A stretch of 54,337 bases of DNA from PXAP01 sp964520585. GTDB lineage: Bacteria; Bacteroidota; Bacteroidia; Bacteroidales; PUMT01. Of the stretch, positions 9,355 to 18,247 are shown piece after piece. The notes under the pieces were generated by a model. The model worked only from the letters and a program-made list of their open reading frames with translations. It was not told the origin of the DNA and did no database searches. The stretch is from assembly GCA_964520585.1 (NCBI GenBank), contig CAZFOO010000017.1:1-54337 (forward strand), given 5' to 3'. How positions within the stretch are numbered: position 1 is the stretch's first letter; each line of letters starts with the position of its first letter. The position numbers were made by a program, and so were the translations under genes.

Positions 9355-12300
9355 TTAAAATCTAGCTTTTAGCCCAATTGAAAAGGTACCATAATAAGGC
9401 TCTCCGCCTACATTCAGATCCCTGATCTCGCGATTTTCAGCAAACTGAAAAATATTGGTGGCATCTGCATAAATAGATACATCGTTCATAAGCAAAGATC
9501 TGGTAAATGAACGGGGCATGTCGTATGATAGCTGAATCCTCCTAATCTGCAAGTAATCATTATTATACAACCAAAAACTAGACCTGCGATGGTTATTGCT
9601 GTTGGTTTCAGAGCTTAAGCGTGGATAGGTGGCAGTATTAGCGGTCTCTGGTGTCCAGCTGTCAAGAACAACTTCGGAATACTTTTTATTCCCGTCAACC
9701 CAGTAATAATTACCCTCCTTAAAGGTCTCCGATCCTGTCCTTCCTTCACCCAGTAAAAACAGGGAAACATTTTTATAAGCCAGTCTGAGTTGCAGACCTC
9801 CTGATAAAGGTGCCTGCCAGCGCCGCAGATAAACTTCGTCGTTACCATCGACAATGCCATCACCGTTCTGGTCCACATATTTAATATCACCGGGCACCAC
9901 ATCACCATACGCCTGTATGGGACTGTTGGCTATGTCTTCCTCATCACGGAAGAATCCGATGGCTTCGAGTCCGAAGGATGCATCCCTAGGATGACCCTGC
10001 CTGTACTGGTAATCATTATCCCAGACTTCATCAACCTCGGTTCTTTCAGAAGTAACATAAAGTGCATTGACACCTACAAATACTTCAAAGTCGCCGAACG
10101 ACTGGTCAATACTCAGGCCAAGCTCAGCTCCCCTGTACTCGTCGGCACCAAAATTCTCCCAGGGTGTAAAATTGGAATAAAAGCCCGGATAAATAGAATT
10201 CGGTCTGCTGACCTGGTCATCATAAAGATCATAGAATACGTTTGCTTCAAATCCAAGAACCTGGTTAAAGAACAAACCTTCGATACCAAAGTTAACCTCT
10301 TTCCGGCTTGCAAAACTAAGATCCGGATTGGCCAGCCAGTTAGATGATGTTCCACCACGGCTTCTTGAACCATCATACCAGTTATACCATCCCGAGCCGC
10401 CATACTGCCCTTCATAGCGATAGAACCCGCCTACAGGCATATCGGAATTCAGGATTCCGCCCGACAACCTCAGTTTCAGGTAATCAACAATGTCTGCCGA
10501 TGCCATAAAATCTTCTGAACTGATCATCCAGGCAAGTCCCAGAGAAGGTGAAAGAGCTCCCTTGTTTCCTTCGGGCAAACGGACAGAATTAACATACGCA
10601 CTACTGAAATCAACCATGTACTTTTTATCAAATACGTAACCAAGCTGAAATCCAACATGTGCCTGCTTAACACCCTGATAATTCCCTTGTTGTTTAAAAT
10701 TACTGCCGTATCCGATAAGGGAGCCTGTTACATGATGCACCCCGTCGAATGTCCGGTCATAACTGAACTGGCCATATGCACCGAACCTTCTGCGAAAGAA
10801 GGTACCTCCTACAGATTGTGTTCCTGGTCGCGCATCTACACCATGCTGGTTCAATCCTGTGATTATGTCTTCATCAGGGTCCCAGGTTGGTTCGTAAACC
10901 GAATACTGATTAAGTATTGCCTGATTATATCTCATATAGTAATCGAAGCTTATGTTGGTATGAAAAGAAAGGCCCTCGGTAAACTGGCTCATGTCAAAAT
11001 CGACCCGGTTATTGAAAGAAAAATTCCGCTCAATCCTTTCGGTTACGCCTCCGGAATATCCGTCACCAAAAGGTGTGTCACGGTAAACAGAAGTTCCGCC
11101 AAGGAGGTACTCTCCGAAAACATCGTTTTTCCTTGCCTGAAGAACGGAATTTTCAGGATCAATGAGGTCAAAAGGAAGCAAAGGAGTGTAAAGATGTGGA
11201 CGAAGACTGGCAGCATCGCTGAAATAATTGCCTCGCTGACTTTTATCCTGTACAAAAATTGCGGAACCGTCTATGGACGTTTTGATCCGGTCGGTAATTT
11301 TAAGATCAACATTACCACGTGCATTAAAGGTATTGTCACGTGCATTTGCTCCCTCTCCGAAATCGAGTAACCCACCTGCGGTGGACCAGCCAAAATTTGT
11401 GTAATAGCTGGCATCATCATTTCCACCAGAGAATTCACCTACAACGTCGGTATGATTCTTTAACGGACTGATATATTCATCTGAATAGTAATCAACGCTG
11501 GGATAACGGTATGGATTACCTGTCCTGTAATTCTCGATTGTCTCCTCACCGAAAGTTTCACTCCTGCCATCATTGGCCCTTGCCATATCGTAATATGTCA
11601 TATAGTCGGCCGAATTTAAAAATTTAGGAAGTGCCCTGGGAGTGGATACGCCGGAATTTACAGAAAACCGCTTTTGGGTTTTAAAAGGTTCACCTCTCTT
11701 GGTGGTAATTAAAACAACACCGTTCACAGCGGCACTACCATATAAAATAGTCGAATTTACATCTTTCAGTACGGTAATACTTTCGATTTCATCTGCCCTG
11801 AGATGATCTATGTTTCTCGGTAACCCATCTACGATATAAAGTGCATTTCCGGAGCGGAGTCCTGATCCGGTAATTTCAGAAACATTGATACCGATACCAA
11901 TTCCCCTGATGCTGTTACCGCCAAGCATCCCAAGCGTGCGGCCGGTTAAAATATCATTGGCCCAGGTAAGATTGTCATATTCATCAACCCGGGTGGGGTT
12001 TACTGTGCTTACTGCTCCCACAACATCACCCTTATGTGCGGTTCTGAATGGAAGAGCTACTTTATCATCACGGTCATATAAAAACCTGGTGGCCTCCAGG
12101 GTAATTTCGTCTATATCTTCTGCAGCAGAGTAGCTGAGAGAAATATTTTCATACCCTTTAGCCTCAACAAGTAATCTTGCCCCACTTTCCATTGAGATGG
12201 TAAACCTGCCGTTAGCATCGGTGGTTGAATATGCATTTCCACTGAATACCTCGACATTGGGAATAGGATTTCCGTCAGCATCAGTAACAGTAGCCTCTAT

Positions 12301-12402
12301 GCTTATCGTACTTTCCTGCTGTGCAGCAACATCCGAATTTGCAAAAGCAAATAATAACAGGCCACATAGAAAAGTAATTATAATAAAATATTTATTTTTC
12401 AT
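9355..12402 (-). CDS. SusC-like outer-membrane transporter, divergent subfamily
   Basis: 1015 residues. The signal peptide ends near DVAAQQ (about 28). A CarboxypepD_reg-like domain follows (about 35-105), then a plug with ALYIVDGLPRNIDHLRADEI and ILYGSAAVNGVVLITTKRG, then the barrel, ending FSIGLKARF. Unlike the other two SusC proteins here, no EEVV-V-GYG type TonB box is visible; the corresponding stretch reads DKVALPFRTAHKGDVVGAVS. This marks a separate SusC subfamily that often accompanies a canonical pair. It is in the middle of the operon, 31 bp after a susD, and lacks the leader motif seen before the leading susC genes. Import of oligosaccharides with the downstream SusD is the expected role. 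Confidence 0.93.
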   Translation of the reverse strand: MKNKYFIIITFLCGLLLFAFANSDVAAQQESTISIEATVTDADGNPIPNVEVFSGNAYSTTDANGRFTISMESGARLLVEAKGYENISLSYSAAEDIDEITLEATRFLYDRDDKVALPFRTAHKGDVVGAVSTVNPTRVDEYDNLTWANDILTGRTLGMLGGNSIRGIGIGINVSEITGSGLRSGNALYIVDGLPRNIDHLRADEIESITVLKDVNSTILYGSAAVNGVVLITTKRGEPFKTQKRFSVNSGVSTPRALPKFLNSADYMTYYDMARANDGRSETFGEETIENYRTGNPYRYPSVDYYSDEYISPLKNHTDVVGEFSGGNDDASYYTNFGWSTAGGLLDFGEGANARDNTFNARGNVDLKITDRIKTSIDGSAIFVQDKSQRGNYFSDAASLRPHLYTPLLPFDLIDPENSVLQARKNDVFGEYLLGGTSVYRDTPFGDGYSGGVTERIERNFSFNNRVDFDMSQFTEGLSFHTNISFDYYMRYNQAILNQYSVYEPTWDPDEDIITGLNQHGVDARPGTQSVGGTFFRRRFGAYGQFSYDRTFDGVHHVTGSLIGYGSNFKQQGNYQGVKQAHVGFQLGYVFDKKYMVDFSSAYVNSVRLPEGNKGALSPSLGLAWMISSEDFMASADIVDYLKLRLSGGILNSDMPVGGFYRYEGQYGGSGWYNWYDGSRSRGGTSSNWLANPDLSFASRKEVNFGIEGLFFNQVLGFEANVFYDLYDDQVSRPNSIYPGFYSNFTPWENFGADEYRGAELGLSIDQSFGDFEVFVGVNALYVTSERTEVDEVWDNDYQYRQGHPRDASFGLEAIGFFRDEEDIANSPIQAYGDVVPGDIKYVDQNGDGIVDGNDEVYLRRWQAPLSGGLQLRLAYKNVSLFLLGEGRTGSETFKEGNYYWVDGNKKYSEVVLDSWTPETANTATYPRLSSETNSNNHRRSSFWLYNNDYLQIRRIQLSYDMPRSFTRSLLMNDVSIYADATNIFQFAENREIRDLNVGGEPYYGTFSIGLKARF

Positions 12403-12433
12403 CTGTAAAAATTTTTAAATTTATAATTCCGAT

Positions 12434-14239
12434 TTACCATCCTGGATTTTGCTGGAAACCTTCAAATATTTTCGTCGATCCAACATCAGGTATTGGCAGC
12501 CAGTTATGCCTTTCTTCTGCAACCCTTGTTATCAACACTCTCTCAGAAACATTAACAGGATTTCCATCGGCATCCCTGTCAAAATCGATAGCGGTTTTCT
12601 CAAGATATCTTGGGTCTCCGTTCCTGTTCCAGCGGCGTAAATCGCAAAAGCGTGCGCCTTCCATAAATAATTCCACAGCACGTTCACGCACCAGCTCTTC
12701 AAAAAACAGATCATTGCTTGCGGTATATTTAGGATCCATGTCAGGGATCTGGGCACGGTTCCTTACTGCATTCACTGCATCAACAGCACTCATGCTATAA
12801 TTAGAGGAGCTGCTCTGTGGAGTACCATTGGGGCTGAACAATACAGCCTCGGCATACATCAGATATACATCGGAAAGTCTCAGGTAAGGAACAAAAGCCA
12901 TTAGATTACCGGCTGCACCAACTGAGAAACTGGGTCCTATTGGTACGTATTTTCTGGCATAATAGCCGGTTACACTTGGAGGATTGATCTGGGAACGGTG
13001 ACGTCCACCGTTGTAAAGTTGTGCATACTGATCAGGACCTGAGACAGCAAATATATGATCACCATCCTTAACGATCAGTTTAGAAAAACGGGGCTCAAGA
13101 CCATTCCAGGGATCCTGGGGATCATAACCCGAATCGGGATCATAAATTGGCAACCCATTATCCATTGCAAAATTTTTCACAATGTTATGGGTGGGTACAT
13201 CGGCATTTGATCCGCTGTTCAAACCAAAGGAAGAGGGAACTGTTGCTCCAACTGCTGACCATCTTACACGGCTGGGATTGTAGTTAGGGGGCGTCATTAT
13301 AACCTCAACACCACCGGTCCTGGCATTCCTGATTCTGAACATTTCCATGTAATCATCCCATGGCTGAAGCTGGTAAATGCCGGTGTCATCTGCCAGTTGC
13401 AGCAACTCACCGAAGGCTTCGGCAGCCTGGGCACTCATTGCAGCATTATAAGAATTGTCGCCGGTGGCTTCCTGGTTCATCATGGGACTGGCTCCATATA
13501 ATAATGCTTTTCCTAAATAACCAAGAGCATGAAATTTATTGATCCGGTCCATATTGTGTCCCAGTGTAGCCTGCCCGGGGCCCGAAAGATCCCAGTGATC
13601 GGGTAAAAGATCGGCTGCAGCTCGGAAATCCTTGGCCATCTCGACGGCCATCTCCTGGAAGTTAAGTCTGGCAAATTCACTGGTAGCAAGGTCTTCAGTA
13701 GGTTCCAGAACCCTGGTAACATAAGGCATTCCTCCCCAATAGCGTCCTATTTCAAAGTAAAACCATGCCCTGTAAAATAAGGCCTGTCCCTTGATATGAT
13801 CTTTCTCTTCCTGGGTCCCTTCAAATAATCCTTCCTCATCAATCTTTTCCAGGGCAAGATTTGCTTTCCTTATGGCAGCCCAGGACCATTCCCATACTCT
13901 CCTGTTTCTTCCTGCACGAGTCCATGGGTTAACATTTGGTTTTCCCCAAAAGTATCCTTCCTGAGACCAGTAATTCCCAATGTCAAAGCTGTATATTTTA
14001 TTATTAGCGTTCTCATCGGCAAACGAATAGTTATTCCATGCCCCTCCTTTGTCAGGATCCATTATATGGTGATGAATCTCCTCGATAAACCCCTGGAAGC
14101 TCCTGAAATTACCAAAGGCATCCTTTTCTACAATATCGGCTTCCGGCGCCCTGTCCAGATAATCTTCGCATGATGTTGACACAAAGGCCAGCATCAGGAA
14201 AATAGAGAAAAACCGTATATAATATTTTGTATTTTTCAT
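12434..14239 (-). CDS. SusD/RagB family glycan-binding outer-membrane lipoprotein
   Basis: 601 residues with a lipoprotein signal (STSC, Cys24). SusD features are IKGQALFYRAWFYFEIGRYW near the N-terminus, RLSDVYLMYAEAVLFS, the RERAVELFMEGARFCDLRRW block and a terminal FQQNPGW. The N-terminal third is rich in Trp and Asn (for example NPWTRAGRNRRVWEWSW), which may matter for carbohydrate stacking, though this is inference. The gene begins 11 bp after the stop of the leading susC (14251-17532), so the two products form a SusCD complex. Confidence 0.95.
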   Translation of the reverse strand: MKNTKYYIRFFSIFLMLAFVSTSCEDYLDRAPEADIVEKDAFGNFRSFQGFIEEIHHHIMDPDKGGAWNNYSFADENANNKIYSFDIGNYWSQEGYFWGKPNVNPWTRAGRNRRVWEWSWAAIRKANLALEKIDEEGLFEGTQEEKDHIKGQALFYRAWFYFEIGRYWGGMPYVTRVLEPTEDLATSEFARLNFQEMAVEMAKDFRAAADLLPDHWDLSGPGQATLGHNMDRINKFHALGYLGKALLYGASPMMNQEATGDNSYNAAMSAQAAEAFGELLQLADDTGIYQLQPWDDYMEMFRIRNARTGGVEVIMTPPNYNPSRVRWSAVGATVPSSFGLNSGSNADVPTHNIVKNFAMDNGLPIYDPDSGYDPQDPWNGLEPRFSKLIVKDGDHIFAVSGPDQYAQLYNGGRHRSQINPPSVTGYYARKYVPIGPSFSVGAAGNLMAFVPYLRLSDVYLMYAEAVLFSPNGTPQSSSSNYSMSAVDAVNAVRNRAQIPDMDPKYTASNDLFFEELVRERAVELFMEGARFCDLRRWNRNGDPRYLEKTAIDFDRDADGNPVNVSERVLITRVAEERHNWLPIPDVGSTKIFEGFQQNPGW

Positions 14240-14250
14240 ATTTCTGATTT

Positions 14251-17200
14251 TTAAAAAGTTAGATCGATTCCTAAGTTAATTCTCTTGGTAGTCGGATAAG
14301 CTCCCTGGCTGGCACTTGCACCGCTGTGAGTTGTCTCCCTGTCATCGGGCAGTGATGACCAGAAAAGCAGGTTGTTCCCGTTAAGGAAAATCCGGAAATT
14401 AGAAAACCCTGCAGCTTTTGCCCAGTTAGAATTGGTAAATGCATAAGCGATCTCGGCAGTTCTTAATCTCAGATAAGATGCATCATAGAGGTGGTAATCA
14501 CCTATGAATTCACCGTTGGTTTCCCACCTTGGCAGATAAGAAGTTGCATCCGGATTGTCTTTCGACCAGTAATCGGCAACATGAGCAAATAATATATCGG
14601 TCTTGGCATAATAATTATTTAAAGGTATACTACGGTTTGCATTGTTGGCACCAAAAAACTGAACCATAAAGCTGAAATCACGGAACCTGCCACCAAGTGA
14701 TAAATTTCCGGTATTTTGGGGGACACCTGAATAACCAATTGGAGCCCTGTCCTCATTGGACCTGATAACACCATCTGCATTAAAGTCCACAAGATTATAA
14801 TAACCCGGAAGTTTTTGTCCGTCATTGTTTTCAGAAGGAACGCTTGCATAAATCTCATCCCAGTTATTATAGAAATCCGCCCTGATCAGGCTTCTTGCCT
14901 GCCCGATCTGATAGCCGGCCTGCTTCAGGTGATCATCAAGTAATGGCGGGTCATCTCTGAAGATGATCTCATTCTGGTTATGAGTCAACGCCAGGTTGGC
15001 CCAAAGTCTTACATTATCATTAATCTGCTGGTTATATCCTAACTCAAGTTCAAATCCCTGGGACTTAACCTCTCCAAGGTTTGCACTGGGTGGTGTAGCT
15101 CCAAAATATGGAGGCACACTCCTGCTCCCCCCTGACATCAGTACATCGGTCCTGTCCTCCATAAAGTAATCAGCACTTATGGTGAACATATTCCTGAGCA
15201 TTCCGAATTCCAGTCCGATATTATTTTTCAATGCTGTTTCCCAGCGAATATCAGGGTTACCTACAACAGATTCACGGTAAAAGGTATAAGGACTGCCGCC
15301 CCATCTGCTGCTGCTGAACCTGGCGCTGCCGCCATAGCCAAGCTGTGACTGGTATAGCCAGCGTGCACCTGCAACCCTGTCATCTCCTACCATACCAACG
15401 CTGTATCTCAACCTTAAATTATTGATCGACTCAACATTGAAGAATGGTTCGTTTGAAATTATCCACCCTAATGCTACAGAAGGGAAAAACTCAAAACGGT
15501 AACCGGGACCGAATTGTTCGGAACCGTTATAAGCCCCGTTAAATTCAAACAGGTATCTTGAATCATAATCATATGTGGTACGGAAAACCCAGTCTTCCCG
15601 GAAATTAGGGAACATACTTCCTCTTGCATATTCTTCACGCTTAAAAACACCCATTGCGCTAACCCGGTGAACCCCGAAAAGACGTGAATAGTTCAATTGT
15701 CCCTGATAACTAAGCCTCCTGAAAACAGGAATATAGCCCGACCAGTTGGCTGAGCCTACATTTTCACTTCTCAGCGACCATGGTCTGAGTATCCAGTCAT
15801 ATTCCTCGTCGCCGATCGGAAGCAACTGTGTATATTCACTTGGATCCTGATCGGGTCCCTCGTAGAGGTGCGGATAGATCTGCTTGTAAGGAACATTTGT
15901 ACGAGCTTCATTCGCCCGGACACTGTTCTGACGGTCCCATATTCCACCCTCAGACCGTATGCTGTTATCATAAAACAGGTTTGCCCTTGCACTTAACCCT
16001 TCGGTAATAAAATCAAGGTCCTGTTCTAGGACAAAGTCCGAATTTAGCTGAGTGGAACGGGTCTCCCTGATTCCAATATTATGTACAACAGCTACCGGGT
16101 TAAGTGTAGTATTACCGCCTTCCTGGTATGTACCCCATCTTCCGTCTTCATGCATTGGAATGAACAGGTTGGGAGCCAGGCGGTAAGTTGCGGCCCACAT
16201 CCAGGCATCTGCCCTGCTCGAGCTACCTTCATTATTCCAGTTTGTATTCTTCTGGCTGTAATAACCAGACAGGTTCATCTGGAGCTTGGTCGTGTTGGTT
16301 AGCTGGAAATCTATATTACTCCTGAAGTTAAGACGGTCGAAGTTGTAATTAGCGTCATAACCCTTCTGATTTTCATAATCTTCAAACAAGTCGCCTTCAT
16401 GAGTATAACCAACGAGTCCGTAATACTGAACAGATTCGCTCCCTCCACGCGCACTTAAAGTTGACCTGTGGGAAAAACCCATATCCTTGAACATGGCATC
16501 TTCCCAGTCAACATTGGGATATATCACGCTATACTCTTCAGATTGAGGCTTTTGGTATCTCTGAACTATCTCATAAGGCACATAAGCACCCCATGATGGT
16601 TCATTCAGCACACCTTCACGTTCTATCATTTCATTCTTGGCATTCATAGCTGCGTATGAATCAAGCTTCTCGGGCTGTTTTGAAAGCATTATACCCGTTC
16701 CTGTATAATTAAAATTCAATATTGTTTTGCCTTCTTCGCCCCGTTTTGTCCTTATAAGGATAACTCCGTTTGCACCTTTAACACCGAATACGGCAGTAGC
16801 AGAAGCATCCTTTAAAACAGAGATGCTTGCAACTTCATTAATATCAATGTTATTCATATTCCTTTCAACACCGTCGACCAGGATCAACGGCTGTCCGCCG
16901 TTCCAGGTATTCTGGCCGCGGATAAAAATGTTGGTACCGCTTTCCCCTGTAAGAACACCACCTGGCTCACCCGATGAGGTAAGAGTCACAATGCCGGGAA
17001 GCTGTCCCCCCAGTGCCTGTCTCAGGTCGGTCACGTTACCGGTACTTTGCAGCTGTTCGTCAGTTACCTGGGCAATTGAACCGACAACACTTTCCCGTCG
17101 CTGGATACCATATCCAACAGCTACTACCTCCTCAATTTCTGCAAGTTCCTCCTCCATAGTGACGTTTACAGTATTAACTCCTTCTATGGAAACTTCTGTA

Positions 17201-17532
17201 AGCCTCATTCCCACAAAGGAGAACTGCAGGAATTCAGCATCGGCAGGAACATTAAGAGAGAAGTTACCGCTAACATCAGTTACGGTTCCGATGTTCTGAT
17301 CTTTCACCATAACGGTAACACCAGGAAGAGGAACCCCTCCTTCATCTCTTACCGTACCGGTAATTTCTCTTTCCTGTGAATATTCTCCGGGAACTTCTCC
17401 TTTAACACTGACCACCGAAACAGCCATGGTTGCCAGCACTAACAGAAAAAGAAGTCTTACCCTTTTAAATGAAACTCTAAGCAAACCTTCTTTTGGAAAG
17501 CGTGCCATTTCAGGATTTTTATTCTCCATCAT
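14251..17532 (-). CDS. SusC/RagA family TonB-linked outer-membrane transporter, first gene of the PUL operon
   Basis: About 1093 residues from the chosen start. The protein has a signal anchor around residues 22-45, a CarboxypepD_reg-like domain (EITGTVRDEGGVPLPGVTVM), the TonB-box-like IEEVVAVGYGIQRRE, a plug with LILVDGVERNMNNIDINEVA and ATAVFGVKGANGVILIRTKRG, and a beta-barrel ending TKRINLGIDLTF. The longest reading frame starts at 17556, but its first eight codons coincide with the sequence AACCTAAACCTTAATCAA, which matches the untranslated leader before the susC at 5841. I therefore prefer the ATG at 17532, with another ATG at 17529. It leads a five-gene operon. Confidence 0.92.
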   Translation of the reverse strand: MMENKNPEMARFPKEGLLRVSFKRVRLLFLLVLATMAVSVVSVKGEVPGEYSQEREITGTVRDEGGVPLPGVTVMVKDQNIGTVTDVSGNFSLNVPADAEFLQFSFVGMRLTEVSIEGVNTVNVTMEEELAEIEEVVAVGYGIQRRESVVGSIAQVTDEQLQSTGNVTDLRQALGGQLPGIVTLTSSGEPGGVLTGESGTNIFIRGQNTWNGGQPLILVDGVERNMNNIDINEVASISVLKDASATAVFGVKGANGVILIRTKRGEEGKTILNFNYTGTGIMLSKQPEKLDSYAAMNAKNEMIEREGVLNEPSWGAYVPYEIVQRYQKPQSEEYSVIYPNVDWEDAMFKDMGFSHRSTLSARGGSESVQYYGLVGYTHEGDLFEDYENQKGYDANYNFDRLNFRSNIDFQLTNTTKLQMNLSGYYSQKNTNWNNEGSSSRADAWMWAATYRLAPNLFIPMHEDGRWGTYQEGGNTTLNPVAVVHNIGIRETRSTQLNSDFVLEQDLDFITEGLSARANLFYDNSIRSEGGIWDRQNSVRANEARTNVPYKQIYPHLYEGPDQDPSEYTQLLPIGDEEYDWILRPWSLRSENVGSANWSGYIPVFRRLSYQGQLNYSRLFGVHRVSAMGVFKREEYARGSMFPNFREDWVFRTTYDYDSRYLFEFNGAYNGSEQFGPGYRFEFFPSVALGWIISNEPFFNVESINNLRLRYSVGMVGDDRVAGARWLYQSQLGYGGSARFSSSRWGGSPYTFYRESVVGNPDIRWETALKNNIGLEFGMLRNMFTISADYFMEDRTDVLMSGGSRSVPPYFGATPPSANLGEVKSQGFELELGYNQQINDNVRLWANLALTHNQNEIIFRDDPPLLDDHLKQAGYQIGQARSLIRADFYNNWDEIYASVPSENNDGQKLPGYYNLVDFNADGVIRSNEDRAPIGYSGVPQNTGNLSLGGRFRDFSFMVQFFGANNANRSIPLNNYYAKTDILFAHVADYWSKDNPDATSYLPRWETNGEFIGDYHLYDASYLRLRTAEIAYAFTNSNWAKAAGFSNFRIFLNGNNLLFWSSLPDDRETTHSGASASQGAYPTTKRINLGIDLTF

Positions 17533-17550
17533 TTGATTAAGGTTTAGGTT
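17533..17550 (-). promoter_or_regulatory. susC leader motif
   Basis: AACCTAAACCTTAATCAA lies immediately before the tandem ATGATG. It closely resembles the leader at 5842-5861 before the other operon-leading susC. The match argues that this stretch is 5' leader and not coding sequence. Confidence 0.5.
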
Positions 17551-17585
17551 ATACATAAAAAAAACGATTGATATTAACTTAAAAC

Positions 17586-17612
17586 GGCTGCAGCTTTTAA
17601 TCAGCTGAAGCC
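17586..17612 (-). promoter_or_regulatory. Leader hairpin upstream of susC
   Basis: GGCTGCAGCT pairs with AGCTGAAGCC with one mismatch across a 7-nt loop. In the direction of transcription it is followed by GTTTTAAG, so it resembles a weak terminator or attenuator. It lies 50-80 nt before the susC start. It could equally be a regulator site. Confidence 0.45.
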
Positions 17613-18084
17613 TTTATTAAGCAGGGACTAAACTGGTAAATTTTCAGTTTTTGACATTTAATAATGTATTACGGTTATTAATTGTATTGTTAATTATTAA
17701 AAAATGTACAAAAGCTTTATATTTAATGCTTATTTCTTGGTATGCATTAATATACAAAGCCCGGTAAAAGTTCAATAATTTGATCAGAATAACTAATTTA
17801 AATAATTGTTTTACACAATTATATTAATACAAACTTAATTTTACATCCCCACAAATATTCAAACATTATTTTTGATTTCCAAGTTACTTTGTTAAAAAAA
17901 AATAATTTAACATTTCTACTCTTAAATATTCTGAAATTCCTCAAACAATTTGAACTACATAATCAATTCAAAAATAATTGGTTATAATTAAATTAATATT
18001 TTAAAAAAAATTAATTTTATATACTATTAAATAAATATCCTTATAAAGATTGATTAAATATTATTGTTAATTAAATATTCTTAA

Positions 18085-18114
18085 TAAGAAATAATTACAA
18101 GTTATTATTTCTTA
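18085..18114. repeat. 11-bp perfect inverted repeat
   Basis: TAAGAAATAAT and ATTATTTCTTA are separated by 8 nt inside the AT-rich spacer. This may be an operator for the PUL operon, but A/T-rich inverted repeats also arise by chance in such sequence. Confidence 0.5.
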
Positions 18115-18166
18115 ATTATTTAATAATTATGTCATATTGACTGTCGAAGAATATTTATCGCCTAAA

Positions 18167-18219
18167 AAAAGCATTGCCCGGTCCATGATCTGCATCAATC
18201 ATGACCGGGCAATGCTTTT
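18167..18219 (-). terminator. Strong intrinsic terminator after degQ
   Basis: A 22-bp stem (AAAAGCATTGCCCGGTC-ATGAT with its complement, one bulged C) and an 8-nt loop, flanked by A and T tracts so that it can work in either direction. It lies about 30 bp after the protease stop codon and insulates the PUL promoter region. Confidence 0.9.
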
Positions 18220-18247
18220 AAAAATGTTATCTATTCAGCAACTACAA

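Larger units (their letters stand above)
17557..18247. other. AT-rich spacer upstream of the leading PUL operon
   Basis: 690 bp with no credible gene. From the susC side it holds a leader hairpin (17586-17612), a possible minus-strand promoter (TAAGTTTG as -7 at 17830-17837 with CAAA at 17860-17863 as a loosely spaced -33), an 11-bp inverted repeat (18085-18114) and the degQ terminator (18167-18219). The middle is extremely A/T rich. The promoter is only a pattern match. Confidence 0.55.

Noticed and set aside
10657..11370. 237-codon open frame antisense to a susC
   Set aside because: It lies fully inside the opposite strand of a clear SusC gene and shows no recognisable domain; long antisense frames are common opposite such genes.
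16727..17299. 190-codon open frame antisense to the leading susC
   Set aside because: Ser/Pro/Thr-rich shadow of the conserved plug and carboxypeptidase-like domains, with no start context or neighbour to support it.
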